Origin: Nemorincola sp044225795 | GTDB lineage: Bacteria > Bacteroidota > Bacteroidia > Chitinophagales > Chitinophagaceae | Reading direction: 5' to 3' | Assembly (NCBI GenBank): GCA_044225795.1 | Contig: JBGAIF010000001.1 | Span: forward strand, 124,001 to 188,000 | Length of the DNA: 64,000 nucleotides | Shown: positions 42,485 to 50,903 of the stretch, piece by piece | Layout of the letters: each line of letters opens with the position of its first letter | Position numbering within the stretch: position 1 is the first letter of the stretch | Translations under genes and position numbers: made by a program | The notes under the pieces: model-generated | Databases searched by the model: none | The model's input: only the letters and a program-made list of their open reading frames with translations | What the model was told of the DNA's origin: nothing

Positions 42485-44892
42485 TATTCGCGAATTTGTG
42501 CACTCAGTTTAGCCTTATAAGTATCTGTAAGTTGCTTCATCAGTTGCTCTATCTCCGCGTCAGTAAGTGTGCGGTCCTGCAACTGGAAAGTATAGCTGAG
42601 CGCGTACGACTTCTTGCCCTTGCCCAGCTTCTCACTTTCAAAAATATCAAACAACCCGAACGACTGCAACGCGTCCAGCTTCAACTGCTCTGTCGCGTCT
42701 TTTACATCCTTGTAGGTCACCTGCTTATCAAGCACTATGGCCAGGTCGCGGGAAACAGCAGGGAACTTAGGCACTTCACGATAGCTCGTCTTGCCTGCGG
42801 CCATCGCCTTGTACAGTACATCCCAATTGATGGCCGCGAAGTAAACCGGCTGTTTCACATCGAATTCTTTCAGCCGCTTTGCCGGCACTTCCACTACGGT
42901 ACATAGTACCTGGTTCTTCCATTTCCACACTATCTCACTCCCTTTATCTGTATCGTTATAACCTATGGCCGCATTCTTCACGCCGGCATAGCCAAGCACA
43001 TTATTGATCAGGCCCTTCAGGAAGAAGACATCCGCACGCTGTGCCGGTTGGTTCCATTGTGCCGCCTGAACATTACCTGTCAGCCATATGCCTAGAACTG
43101 ACTCCTGGACATACTTTGTGTCGTGCTGTGTATATACATTACCGAACTCGAACAAAGCAAGGTCAGTACTCTTACGGTTGCAGTTGTATTCTATCACCTC
43201 CAGTCCGCCTTCCAGCAACGAAGGTCGCATCACGTCCAGCTCACTACTCAGACTGTTGATCATACGCACCAGGTCAGTGCGCTCAGGGTAGAACCGGCTA
43301 TTGACAATAGAGTTGGTGACGATCTCCTGCAAGCCCATACCGCACAGCAGGCTGCTTACGCGCTCACGCTCTTTGCGGTCATTTGGCAGCGCCTTTGTCA
43401 GTGCTATGTTCAACCTGCCGGGTATCTCGATGTTATCAAGCCCGTCTATGCGCAATATCTCTTCCACTATATCCGCGGGTTGTGATACATCCGTTTTATC
43501 AGATGGCACACGCACCGTGAGTGCTTCCGCATTTTCAGAAACGATCTCAAAACCCGATGCCAGCAATATTTCCTGTATGGCTATCTTCTTGTAGGCCTTG
43601 CCGCTGAGCTTATGAATGTAATCATAAGTAACATCAACAGTCACTGCCTGCAGGGGTTTGGGGTATTCATCGGTCAGCGCAGAGCATATCTCTCCGCCGG
43701 CCACTTCGGACATCAGTGCTGCGGCTCTTTTCAATGCAGGTATCACATTGTTGATATCCACCCCCTTCTCAAAATGCGTAGCGGCATCTGTACGTAATCC
43801 ATGATGGAGCGATGTACGGCGTATATGTTTAGGATCGAAATACGCGCTCTCGATGAATACATTAGTGGTCGCATCTGTGATACCACTGTCTATGCCACCG
43901 AACACACCGCCTATAGCCATAACATGTGTAGCATCGCATATGGCCAGGTCATTGGCCTGCAGTTTTCTCTCCTTCTCATCAAGCGCCCTGAACACAGTGC
44001 CTTCCGGCATGAAGCGGACATTGATCTCCGCACCGTTTATCTTATCTGCATCAAATGCATGCAGCGGTTGCCCGTACTCATGCAGCACATAGTTAGTGAT
44101 ATCTACAATGTTGTTGATGCTGCGCAATCCAATTGTTTGCAAACGTTGCTGCAGCCACTCCGGCGATGCACCTACTTTGATATTCTTCAGGTTGATACCC
44201 GCATAACGCGGACAAGCATCTGCCGCATGTATATTTACTTTGGTCAGTATATCCGTTGCTTCCTTTATGTTGCTACCGGGAGCTTTGATCGCATAGCGCG
44301 TTCCGCGATGGTGTGTCAGGTAGGCGCATACATCGCGGGCCACACCCATGTGGCTGTTGGCATCAGAGCGATTGGGCGTAAGGCCGATATGGATCGCATA
44401 GTCTGTCTGCGGAATGTTGAAATAATCCCTCGCCAACGTCCCCACCACAGCATCCTGCGGCAATATCATGATACCCGCATGGCTCTTACCCAGGCCTATC
44501 TCGTCTTCAGCGCATATCATGCCGCTGCTTTCCTCTCCGCGTATCCTGGCCTTTTTTATCAGGAACGGCTCTCCTTCTGTAGGATGAACCGTAGCGCCTA
44601 CAGGCGCTACAACCACCTTCTGGCCCGCTGCCACATTGGGCGCTCCACATACTATCTGCACCGGTTCGGTCCCGCCGAGGTTCACCGTTGTTACACTCAG
44701 CTTATCGGCATTCGGGTGCTTTCCGCAAGTCAGCACTTCTCCGATCACCAGCCCTTCAAGGCCACCACGCACACTTTCGCTGGCTTCAACAGCCTCTACT
44801 TCAAGGCCAATAGAAGTAAGTATTTTACTTAATTCGTTGACCGGCAAGGGTTCCGGCAGATAATCCAATAACCACTGGTAGGAAATGATCAT
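42484..44892 (-). CDS. pheT: Phenylalanyl-tRNA synthetase beta subunit
   Basis: Beta chain of the heterotetrameric PheRS (802 residues). Seen in order are the N-terminal region, the tRNA-binding EMAP-like domain near residues 40-150 (VLTCGKHPNADKLSVTTVN), the B3/B4 editing-type domain with GLTPNRSDANSHMGVARDV, B5 and the catalytic-like core, and the C-terminal ferredoxin-fold anticodon-binding domain (FPAVSRDLAIVLDKQVTY). pheS is not adjacent. First gene of an overlapping chain of four. Its promoter element lies close upstream. Confidence 0.96.
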   Translation of the reverse strand: MIISYQWLLDYLPEPLPVNELSKILTSIGLEVEAVEASESVRGGLEGLVIGEVLTCGKHPNADKLSVTTVNLGGTEPVQIVCGAPNVAAGQKVVVAPVGATVHPTEGEPFLIKKARIRGEESSGMICAEDEIGLGKSHAGIMILPQDAVVGTLARDYFNIPQTDYAIHIGLTPNRSDANSHMGVARDVCAYLTHHRGTRYAIKAPGSNIKEATDILTKVNIHAADACPRYAGINLKNIKVGASPEWLQQRLQTIGLRSINNIVDITNYVLHEYGQPLHAFDADKINGAEINVRFMPEGTVFRALDEKERKLQANDLAICDATHVMAIGGVFGGIDSGITDATTNVFIESAYFDPKHIRRTSLHHGLRTDAATHFEKGVDINNVIPALKRAAALMSEVAGGEICSALTDEYPKPLQAVTVDVTYDYIHKLSGKAYKKIAIQEILLASGFEIVSENAEALTVRVPSDKTDVSQPADIVEEILRIDGLDNIEIPGRLNIALTKALPNDRKERERVSSLLCGMGLQEIVTNSIVNSRFYPERTDLVRMINSLSSELDVMRPSLLEGGLEVIEYNCNRKSTDLALFEFGNVYTQHDTKYVQESVLGIWLTGNVQAAQWNQPAQRADVFFLKGLINNVLGYAGVKNAAIGYNDTDKGSEIVWKWKNQVLCTVVEVPAKRLKEFDVKQPVYFAAINWDVLYKAMAAGKTSYREVPKFPAVSRDLAIVLDKQVTYKDVKDATEQLKLDALQSFGLFDIFESEKLGKGKKSYALSYTFQLQDRTLTDAEIEQLMKQLTDTYKAKLSAQIRE

Positions 44893-45294
44893 TTTTTACT
44901 CGTAAATTTGGGCAAAGATAACCCTTGATAATAGTAAAAGGCTGCTTCTTAGAAAAATCGTTAACAAAACGATTTATACAGCGAAAATGTGCATGGGTTG
45001 TGAATAGAGTGTGTATAGCGTGCAAAAACAGTGAAAATGACGAAAAAAACCGTGCATAACTACCGAATTTTTGTCGGTAGTACCTTGAAAACTTTCAAAA
45101 ACTTTCCTTTTGGTTTTCTCCGACGACCGTTTACATTAGTCCTCCCACAAGGGTTTTTAACCTTCGCTTAATGCCTGCTTAACGGTTTGGACACATAGCA
45201 GAAACATAAGCTGAGCGGCTGAAAAGCCCTGTTGAAACGTCGTCGGAAGAAAAAAATTATTTTAATATAACCCATTGTAATTCATTAACTGATA
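44893..45294. other. 402-base noncoding gap between pheT and dnaB
   Basis: Holds the pheT promoter element near its left end and several self-complementary stretches. ACTACCGA/TCGGTAGT (45059-45066 with 45074-45081) makes a perfect eight-base hairpin. TCCGACGAC (45119-45127) pairs with GTCGTCGGA (45239-45247), enclosing about 110 bases with further small hairpins. A 9-base direct repeat AAAACTTTC occurs at 45088 and 45098. It could be a structured dnaB leader or a small RNA gene; no family is recognised. Confidence 0.45.
44913..44920 (-). promoter_or_regulatory. Promoter -7 element of pheT
   Basis: Reads TATCTTTG on the minus strand, 21 bases upstream of the pheT start; this would drive the pheT / coiled coil / DUF6452 / DUF6048 transcript. 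Confidence 0.55.
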
Positions 45295-46953
45295 ATGGCT
45301 GTAAACATTAAAAAAGATCTCGGGAACACCAGGAGCCGTAAACCTGACCTCACAACGTTGGTTTATGGTAAGGTGCCGCCACAGGCACCCGAGCTGGAGG
45401 AGGCCGTGTTGGGCGCCTGCATGCTCGAAAAAGACACATTTGCACAGGTACTGGAGATCATCCAGAGCGCGGAATGCTTTTACATGGATGCCCACCAGAA
45501 GATATATGCCGCCATGAGGCGCCTTTTCGATAAAGGCACCCCGGTGGATCTGCTGACCATCACCGAAGAGCTGCGCAAAACAAATGAGCTGGAACTGATA
45601 GGTGGCGCCTACTACCTTACGCGCCTCACCATGACGGTCTTGTCGAGCGCGCACGTGGAGGCGCACGCGCGTATCGTGATGGAAAAATTCATCCAGAGAG
45701 AGCTGATACGCATCAGCGGATCTGTGATCAGCGATGCCTACGAAGACAGCACCGACGTATTCGACCTGCTTGATAAGGCGGAATCAGGCCTCTACGAGAT
45801 AACAGACAAGCACCTGCGCAAGAACTTCAAAAGCCTGCAGGATGTGCTCATCAGAACGATGGATGAGATAGACGAGGCGCGCAAAAAGACGGACGATGTG
45901 ACCGGTGTGCCTTCCGGTTTTACCGGGCTCGACAGGCTCACAGGTGGCTGGCAAAAAACGGACCTGATCATTCTCGCGGCCCGTCCATCGGTGGGTAAAA
46001 CGGCATTTGCCCTGAACCTTGCCATGAACGCGGCTATGAACTCGTCCAAAACATTCCCGGTTGCTGTTTTTTCACTGGAAATGGGCGCGGGCCAGATCGT
46101 AAAAAGGATGCTGAGCTGTGTGAGCGAGGTAAGCATGGAGGCTATTGCCCGTGGTAAAATGGCCGAACATGAGTTCATTCAAATGTCACAGCGCATGAAT
46201 AAGCTGGCACAGGCGAAGATCTATATAGATGACCAGGCAGCATTGAACATTTTCGAGTTGCGCGCCAAGGCCAGAAGGCTGAAACAAAAGCACGACATTG
46301 AAATGATACTCATAGATTACCTGCAGCTGATGCAGGCAAGCATTGAGAAAGGCGGCAACCGTGAGCAGGAGATCAGTAAGATATCACGCGACCTTAAGGC
46401 ACTGGCAAAAGAACTAGAAGTGCCCATTATCGCGCTCTCTCAGTTGAACCGTTCTGTGGAGACGAGAAAGGAATCGAAAGTGCCGCAACTAAGCGACCTC
46501 CGTGAGTCCGGAGCGATAGAACAGGATGCCGACCTGGTCATGTTCCTGTACCGCCCTGAATATCACGGTATCACAAACGATGCCATGGGCGAAACAGTGG
46601 AGGGTGAAACACATATACACATTGCCAAGCACCGTAACGGTTCTACCGGCATGGAAAAAGTGCGCTTCATAAAGGAATACCAGAAGTTTGTGGATATGGA
46701 AGAAGATAACTTCAATTCCTTTGGCAGAGGCAATGGCGGCGGCAACCCGGGCGGTCCGAAAGATGACCCCCAGGCCGGTTTCAGGCGCGACCCGAGCGAG
46801 TTTGGCGGATCGAAGATGTTCATACCGGGTGGCGGATTCCAGACAAGGTCATCTAAAATGAATGATACTAACTGGGATGACGAAGACCTCGGACCGGGAC
46901 CAGGCAGCTCGTTCAAAAAGCCGCCACAACCCGACGAGGATGTACCATTCTGA
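45295..46953 (+). CDS. dnaB: Replicative DNA helicase
   Basis: Hexameric helicase that unwinds DNA at the replication fork. The 552-residue protein has the N-terminal primase-binding domain (KVPPQAPELEEAVLGACML onward), a linker helix, and the RecA-like C-terminal domain with Walker A ARPSVGKTAFALN near residue 230, Walker B EMILIDYLQLM near 340 and the LSQLNRSVETR and DLRESGAIEQDADLV motifs. No intein interrupts these motifs. The last 70 residues are glycine/proline/aspartate-rich and probably flexible. It lies alone, followed by its own terminator and the microprotein genes. Confidence 0.97.
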   Translation: MAVNIKKDLGNTRSRKPDLTTLVYGKVPPQAPELEEAVLGACMLEKDTFAQVLEIIQSAECFYMDAHQKIYAAMRRLFDKGTPVDLLTITEELRKTNELELIGGAYYLTRLTMTVLSSAHVEAHARIVMEKFIQRELIRISGSVISDAYEDSTDVFDLLDKAESGLYEITDKHLRKNFKSLQDVLIRTMDEIDEARKKTDDVTGVPSGFTGLDRLTGGWQKTDLIILAARPSVGKTAFALNLAMNAAMNSSKTFPVAVFSLEMGAGQIVKRMLSCVSEVSMEAIARGKMAEHEFIQMSQRMNKLAQAKIYIDDQAALNIFELRAKARRLKQKHDIEMILIDYLQLMQASIEKGGNREQEISKISRDLKALAKELEVPIIALSQLNRSVETRKESKVPQLSDLRESGAIEQDADLVMFLYRPEYHGITNDAMGETVEGETHIHIAKHRNGSTGMEKVRFIKEYQKFVDMEEDNFNSFGRGNGGGNPGGPKDDPQAGFRRDPSEFGGSKMFIPGGGFQTRSSKMNDTNWDDEDLGPGPGSSFKKPPQPDEDVPF

Positions 46954-46969
46954 CAACTATACTTTTTCA

Positions 46970-46996
46970 ATGGGGCGCAATGCGCTCCATTTTTTT
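46970..46996 (+). terminator. Terminator of dnaB
   Basis: A nine-base stem with one wobble pair (46970-46978 and 46982-46990), three-base loop, and a T run to 46996, 17 bases after the dnaB stop. Confidence 0.75.
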
Positions 46997-47087
46997 ATGT
47001 GAAAAACGACGAACACAGGTTAATTAATGTTAAAAATATATTATGCATCATATAATGTTGTAAATTAGACTAACTAAAAGCAGGGTT

Positions 47088-47276
47088 ATGGCAGCACTTA
47101 TCTTATCCGGAGTAGGCGGCACAGCTAACTGGCTGCCGCTCATATTGCCACTGGTGGTATTGTTGGGTATCCTTATGCTTACTGATGCTACGATCAAATT
47201 CATCAGGAACAAGAGGCTGGCGCATACTGCCGACGATACCTTGTCACTGCATGAAGAACAAGACAGCGAACAATAA
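47088..47276 (+). CDS. Membrane microprotein 1 (NWLPL type)
   Basis: A 62-residue protein with one membrane helix (LILPLVVLLGILMLTDATI) after a short GVGGTANWLPL lead and before a basic patch (RNKRLAH) and acidic tail (HEEQDSEQ). The positive patch after the helix predicts the C-terminus inside the cell. It is followed 12 bases later by a second microprotein of the same design. Family unknown to me; listed because of the paired, conserved layout. Confidence 0.55.
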   Translation: MAALILSGVGGTANWLPLILPLVVLLGILMLTDATIKFIRNKRLAHTADDTLSLHEEQDSEQ

Positions 47277-47287
47277 AAACCAAACAA

Positions 47288-47422
47288 ATGAATATACTCA
47301 TACTTGGCGGCGCTCCGGGAGGCAACTGGCTTCCGCTCCTGGCACCCATTGCCGCGCTGCTATTGCTGTATATAGCAGGGGAGCAGCTACTGGCCATCGT
47401 GAAAAGAAAACTCCACAGGTAG
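47288..47422 (+). CDS. Membrane microprotein 2 (NWLPL type)
   Basis: A 44-residue frame from ATG to TAG, too short for ordinary gene callers. It reads GGAPGGNWLPLLAPIAALLL and continues LYIAGEQLLAIVKRKLHR: a glycine-rich lead, NWLPL, a single helix and a basic end, the same plan as microprotein 1 without its acidic tail. The likeness and the 12-base spacing indicate a tandem duplication and co-translation. Function unknown. Confidence 0.5.
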   Translation: MNILILGGAPGGNWLPLLAPIAALLLLYIAGEQLLAIVKRKLHR

Positions 47423-47441
47423 GGCACGTTCCGTTTTTCCC

Positions 47442-47449
47442 TACTTTTG
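47442..47449 (+). promoter_or_regulatory. Possible promoter -7 element before mlaE
   Basis: Reads TACTTTTG, only seven bases before the mlaE ATG. The leader would be almost absent, so either mlaE uses it with a very short leader or the match is chance. Confidence 0.25.
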
Positions 47450-47456
47450 TTGCCTG

Positions 47457-48197
47457 ATGAAGAACTTTTTCGAACATGTTGGCAAGATCACACTGATGAT
47501 CGGTGATGGTCTTCGCAAGCCGGAGAACATCAAGGTCTATTGGAAAGAGTTCGTTCAGCAATGTTATGATATCGGCATTGGCGCCTTACCAATCGTGCTT
47601 ATCATTTCTATTTTTCTGGGCATGGTAATGACCGTGCAGTTTGCCTACCAGTTGGTGAGCCCATTAGTATCCAAAACGGTAATAGGCACCCTTGTGCGCG
47701 ACTCCACTATTCTCGAGTTCTCCCCAACGGTGTTATGCATTGTGCTGGCAGGAGTGATCGGTTCCAAGATAGCTTCCGAGCTTGGCAATATGCGTGTCAG
47801 CGAGCAGATAGACGCACTGGAGATCATGGGTATCAATACGAAGACCTATCTCATTTTGCCGCGTATCATTGCGGCAACCATTATGGTACCCAGCCTTATC
47901 ATAGTGTCTATCGGTGTCTGCATATGGGGCGGGTATGTGGCCGGAACATTCTCTCATATTCTTACCGAGCAGCAATTCCTGTATGGCCTTACTACAGGTT
48001 TTATCCCTTACAACCTCTTCTTTGCCATAGCCAAGTCTTTTGCTTATGCGCTCATCATTTCTATCGTTCCCTGTTATTATGGCTACTATGTGGAAGGTGG
48101 CGCTTTGGAGATAGGCCGCGCATCCACCACCTCTGTGGTAGTCAGTTGCATCCTTATTCTGTTCGCAGATTATATTCTTTCTGTGCTGTTACTGTAG
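47457..48197 (+). CDS. mlaE: MlaE family ABC transporter permease
   Basis: A 246-residue inner-membrane permease of the Mla phospholipid/lipid transport family. It has about five hydrophobic helices; the family motifs are IGALPIVLIISIFLGMVMTV near residue 42, then ELGNMRVSEQIDALEIMGIN near 107 and YLILPRIIAATIMVP near 130. It partners an MlaF ATPase and an MCE-domain protein, but none follows: the next gene is miaA on the other strand. The partner genes must lie elsewhere. Confidence 0.9.
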   Translation: MKNFFEHVGKITLMIGDGLRKPENIKVYWKEFVQQCYDIGIGALPIVLIISIFLGMVMTVQFAYQLVSPLVSKTVIGTLVRDSTILEFSPTVLCIVLAGVIGSKIASELGNMRVSEQIDALEIMGINTKTYLILPRIIAATIMVPSLIIVSIGVCIWGGYVAGTFSHILTEQQFLYGLTTGFIPYNLFFAIAKSFAYALIISIVPCYYGYYVEGGALEIGRASTTSVVVSCILILFADYILSVLLL

Positions 48198-48200
48198 AGG

Positions 48201-49094
48201 TCACAGCTTCAAGATCTTTTCAACGATATCCTTATCGTCTGCCGCAAACCAATGCATCTCCTTATCCCTTGTGAACCAGGTCATCTGTCGTTTGGCATAG
48301 TTCCGGGTGTGTTGTTTTATTTTTTCTACCGCTTCCTGCAAGGTGCACTTCCCATCCAGGTGGTCAAAAAGTTCCGTGTAGCCAACGGTCTGCAGATTCT
48401 TCAATTCCCGGAAAGGCAACAGTCCTATTACCTCCTCCAATAAGCCCTGCTTCATCATCATATCCACCCGGGCATTTATGCGGCTATATAATATCTCTCT
48501 CGGCAATTCAAGGCCTGCTTTTACTATCCGGAATGGCCTTTGCTTTTTTACGCCGCTCCGGTAGTGCACAATACTGGCACCCGTAGTGCGTATGAAGGCA
48601 AGCGCCCGCATCAACCTCATTGGGTTCTGTATCTCCCCGATCTCATAAAACTCAGGATCTTCCTGCCGTACAGCAGCCTGCAGCCAGGATAATCCGTGTA
48701 ACTTATATCCGGCCTCCACACCGGCGTTGATTTCAGCATCTGTTTCAGGCATATCGTCCAGCCCTTCACATAAAGCCTTGATATAGAGCCCGGTTCCCCC
48801 GCATACAACGGCTGTATTTTTATGTGCCAGTATCTTGTCGAGGTAATTCAGCGCCAGTGATTCGAAATCAGCGGCCGATAGTGCTCTTGTGACAGGAAAT
48901 TCATCAATGAAATAATGCTTTACAGCGGCTAGTTCCCCGGGATCAGGCTTGGCGGTACCAATGGTCATCTGCTCATAGCACTGCCTGCTGTCTGCCGATA
49001 CGATATCCGTACCCAACCGCCTGGCGAGAGCTATAGCTACTGCCGTTTTGCCAACTGCTGTCGGCCCTGCAACTATATATACAGTCGGGATCAA
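48201..49094 (-). CDS. miaA: tRNA dimethylallyltransferase
   Basis: Adds a dimethylallyl group to A37 of tRNAs that read codons starting with U. The 297-residue protein has a Walker A-type GPTAVGKTAVAIALA near residue 10, the SADSRQCYEQMTIGTAKP segment, VVCGGTGLYIKAL near 95 and the C-terminal zinc-free tail ending KRQMTWFTRDK. The only possible start is a TTG at 49094, immediately after the upstream gene's TAA, which places the P-loop at the N-terminus. The pair is probably translated in coupled fashion. Confidence 0.95.
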   Translation of the reverse strand: MIPTVYIVAGPTAVGKTAVAIALARRLGTDIVSADSRQCYEQMTIGTAKPDPGELAAVKHYFIDEFPVTRALSAADFESLALNYLDKILAHKNTAVVCGGTGLYIKALCEGLDDMPETDAEINAGVEAGYKLHGLSWLQAAVRQEDPEFYEIGEIQNPMRLMRALAFIRTTGASIVHYRSGVKKQRPFRIVKAGLELPREILYSRINARVDMMMKQGLLEEVIGLLPFRELKNLQTVGYTELFDHLDGKCTLQEAVEKIKQHTRNYAKRQMTWFTRDKEMHWFAADDKDIVEKILKL

Positions 49095-49661
49095 TTAATC
49101 AAAACCTCCGGATGTGTCTTCGCCCATACTCTCCTCACCCACAGAGCCTTCTTCTCCTTCATTTCCGAAACCTTCTGCCATTTCATCGGCGCCAAGGTCA
49201 TATTTCTCCTCTATTTCCATCAACTTATCGGGGTTCACTCCCTTGACACCGTATTGGGCGGGCGCGATACCTTCCTTACGTAGCAGGAACGGATAAACCC
49301 GCTTGGGGGTCTCCTCTTTAAGCACTGCGGTCAGTTCCACCTGGAAGGTCCATTTTTTGGACGGATCATATACATACATGAACTTCTGATCGGGCTTGAA
49401 TACCAGGGCAGAGACCGGGGTCTTGAGCATGGATAGGGCGGGTGCGTCTTTTTTATTCACCAATACCTCCGAGTTGAGCTCCCTGCCATAGCTCCATTTG
49501 TCATTACTTTCATAGAATGAAGCCGGATGCTTGCCGTCAAACTCAAAAGCCTTGTATATAGCGGTGTGAAAATCCAGGAAGGTCTGGCTACCTGCTATCT
49601 CTATATCACGGTAAGTCTGGTCATCTTCTTCCCAGTAAACACGGAATCTTAATATTGTCAT
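49095..49661 (-). CDS. pRiA4b ORF-3-like (PF07929) protein
   Basis: A 188-residue soluble protein of the plasmid pRiA4b ORF-3 family. It opens with ILRFRVYWEEDDQTYRDIEI and has the family's TFLDFHTAIYKAFEFDG region and ends in a glycine/glutamate-rich acidic tail (GFGNEGEEGSVGEESMGEDT). The family is also seen as a passenger gene of some insertion elements, but no terminal repeats or transposase are here. It stands directly upstream of miaA, without spacer. Role unknown. Confidence 0.75.
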   Translation of the reverse strand: MTILRFRVYWEEDDQTYRDIEIAGSQTFLDFHTAIYKAFEFDGKHPASFYESNDKWSYGRELNSEVLVNKKDAPALSMLKTPVSALVFKPDQKFMYVYDPSKKWTFQVELTAVLKEETPKRVYPFLLRKEGIAPAQYGVKGVNPDKLMEIEEKYDLGADEMAEGFGNEGEEGSVGEESMGEDTSGGFD

Positions 49662-49805
49662 ATGTTGTATTCGGGGGGTAAAAATAATAAATGATATGGT
49701 AGCTTAAAGGCTGTAAAACGTATAAAGGAGTAAAACATTATATTATTAAGATAAAATAAATAAGATAGTCTTTTCTTTTTCTCCTTATTCCATCTAAAAT
49801 TTTAT

Positions 49806-49813
49806 TACCTTTG
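49806..49813 (+). promoter_or_regulatory. Promoter -7 element of rpmI-rplT
   Basis: Reads TACCTTTG (TAnnTTTG), 21 bases before the rpmI ATG. Confidence 0.55.
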
Positions 49814-49833
49814 CCATCCCAAATTTGACAGAT

Positions 49834-50031
49834 ATGCCAAAAACCAAAACACATTCCCGGGCAAAAAAGACGTTCAGAGTAACTGGTACAGGGAAGATAC
49901 GCAGATATAAAGCTTTTAAAAGCCACCTGCTGACTAAAAAATCAAAATCACGTAAGCGTCACCTGCGCATACATGGCTTAGTGCATCCTAGCAATGCAAG
50001 GCTGGTAAAGCGTATGCTGGTTATGTGCTAA
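49834..50031 (+). CDS. rpmI: Ribosomal protein bL35
   Basis: A 65-residue basic ribosomal protein with the family start PKTKTHSRAKKTFRVTGTGK and the RYKAFKSHLLTKKS stretch. I start at the ATG at 49834, giving this exact N-terminus, rather than a TTG nine bases upstream. It is first in a two-gene transcript with rplT. infC, its usual upstream neighbour, is absent. Confidence 0.96.
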   Translation: MPKTKTHSRAKKTFRVTGTGKIRRYKAFKSHLLTKKSKSRKRHLRIHGLVHPSNARLVKRMLVMC

Positions 50032-50078
50032 TATAATAGGTAAGTAAAGTATTTAAAACGACAATTAATTTTTAAGAT

Positions 50079-50423
50079 ATGCCACGTTCCGTTAATGCGG
50101 TTGCATCTCGCGCAAGAAGAAAGAAAATATTGAACCAGGCCAAGGGCTTCTATGGCAAACGTAAAAACGTTTATACAGTTGCCAAGAACGTACTGGAAAA
50201 AGGCCAGGGTTATAAATACGTAGGCCGTAAGCTGAAAAAACGCGAATACCGCTCTTTGTGGATCGTGCGTATCAACGCGGCTGTTCGTGAAGAAGGTATG
50301 AGCTACTCACAGTTCATCAGCAAGCTCGCTGCCAAAGGCATAGACCTGAACCGCAAGGTGCTGGCTGACCTGGCTATGAACGAGCCGGCTTCTTTCAAAG
50401 CACTGGTTGCACAGGTAAAGTAA
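50079..50423 (+). CDS. rplT: Ribosomal protein bL20
   Basis: A 114-residue large-subunit assembly protein. It has the family's PRSVNAVASRARRKKILNQA start and the GYKYVGRKLKKREYRSLWI region. It follows rpmI after 47 bases. A strong terminator stands 35 bases beyond its stop. Confidence 0.97.
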   Translation: MPRSVNAVASRARRKKILNQAKGFYGKRKNVYTVAKNVLEKGQGYKYVGRKLKKREYRSLWIVRINAAVREEGMSYSQFISKLAAKGIDLNRKVLADLAMNEPASFKALVAQVK

Positions 50424-50458
50424 AAATAACCGCTGCTCTTAGCAGTAGATATACTGTG

Positions 50459-50487
50459 ATAGGCGACATCTGAACGATGTCGCCTAT
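50459..50487 (+). terminator. Terminator of rpmI-rplT
   Basis: A 12-base perfect stem (50459-50470 and 50476-50487; core AGGCGACATC) with TGAAC loop, followed by a T-rich stretch. Confidence 0.85.
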
Positions 50488-50534
50488 TTCTATTTTCTAA
50501 AAATTTTGCGCGTGACGAAAAATGCAATGCCCTG

Positions 50535-50903
50535 TTACAAATACTTCCGTACTCTAAGTTTCCTGGCCGTCAATACGGAAAAACATCCTTTCAATTCTTT
50601 ACCATGATTGATAATGGTGTCAATAACAAGATTATTACGGGCATCTACAGCCATATCAGATATCCTCAATAAAAGACTGCCCACTTTATCAGATCTCCGA
50701 TAGACCAACTCATCCCCGAAATCTTTGTCTTCTGTAAGAACAAACCCGTTTTTCTCAATTGCGATCTCGATAACCCTGCTATCGGTAATTCCCGGACTAT
50801 CTGTAATTATGGAATGGACGTTATACCCTTTTGCCCTCAACCCATGAATGATCCTGAAATCAACACTTTCATCAGCAATGATCAGAGGAAACTCAGGCAA
50901 CAT
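50535..50903 (-). CDS. DUF5615 (PIN-like) putative toxin
   Basis: A 122-residue protein of the Mut7-C/PIN-like family. The acidic residues expected of a PIN-type nuclease are visible in IADESVDFRIIHGLRAKGYN near residue 8, in DSPGITDSRVIEIA near 35 and VLTEDKDFGDELV near 55. Its gene begins inside the end of the DUF433 gene (11-base overlap), the standard antitoxin-first layout of COG2442/COG4634 pairs. Toxicity is inferred from the family and arrangement, not shown. Confidence 0.75.
   Translation of the reverse strand: MLPEFPLIIADESVDFRIIHGLRAKGYNVHSIITDSPGITDSRVIEIAIEKNGFVLTEDKDFGDELVYRRSDKVGSLLLRISDMAVDARNNLVIDTIINHGKELKGCFSVLTARKLRVRKYL

Noticed and set aside
43801..44832. Long plus-strand open frame (343 codons) opposite pheT
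   Set aside because: It is antisense to the well-conserved pheT reading frame and has no recognisable domain.
45295..46953. Intein in dnaB, a common site
   Set aside because: Walker A, Walker B and the C-terminal motifs are contiguous and the length is normal.
49095..49661. Insertion element because the family is known as an IS passenger
   Set aside because: No transposase, no terminal inverted repeats and no target duplication nearby; the gene abuts miaA.
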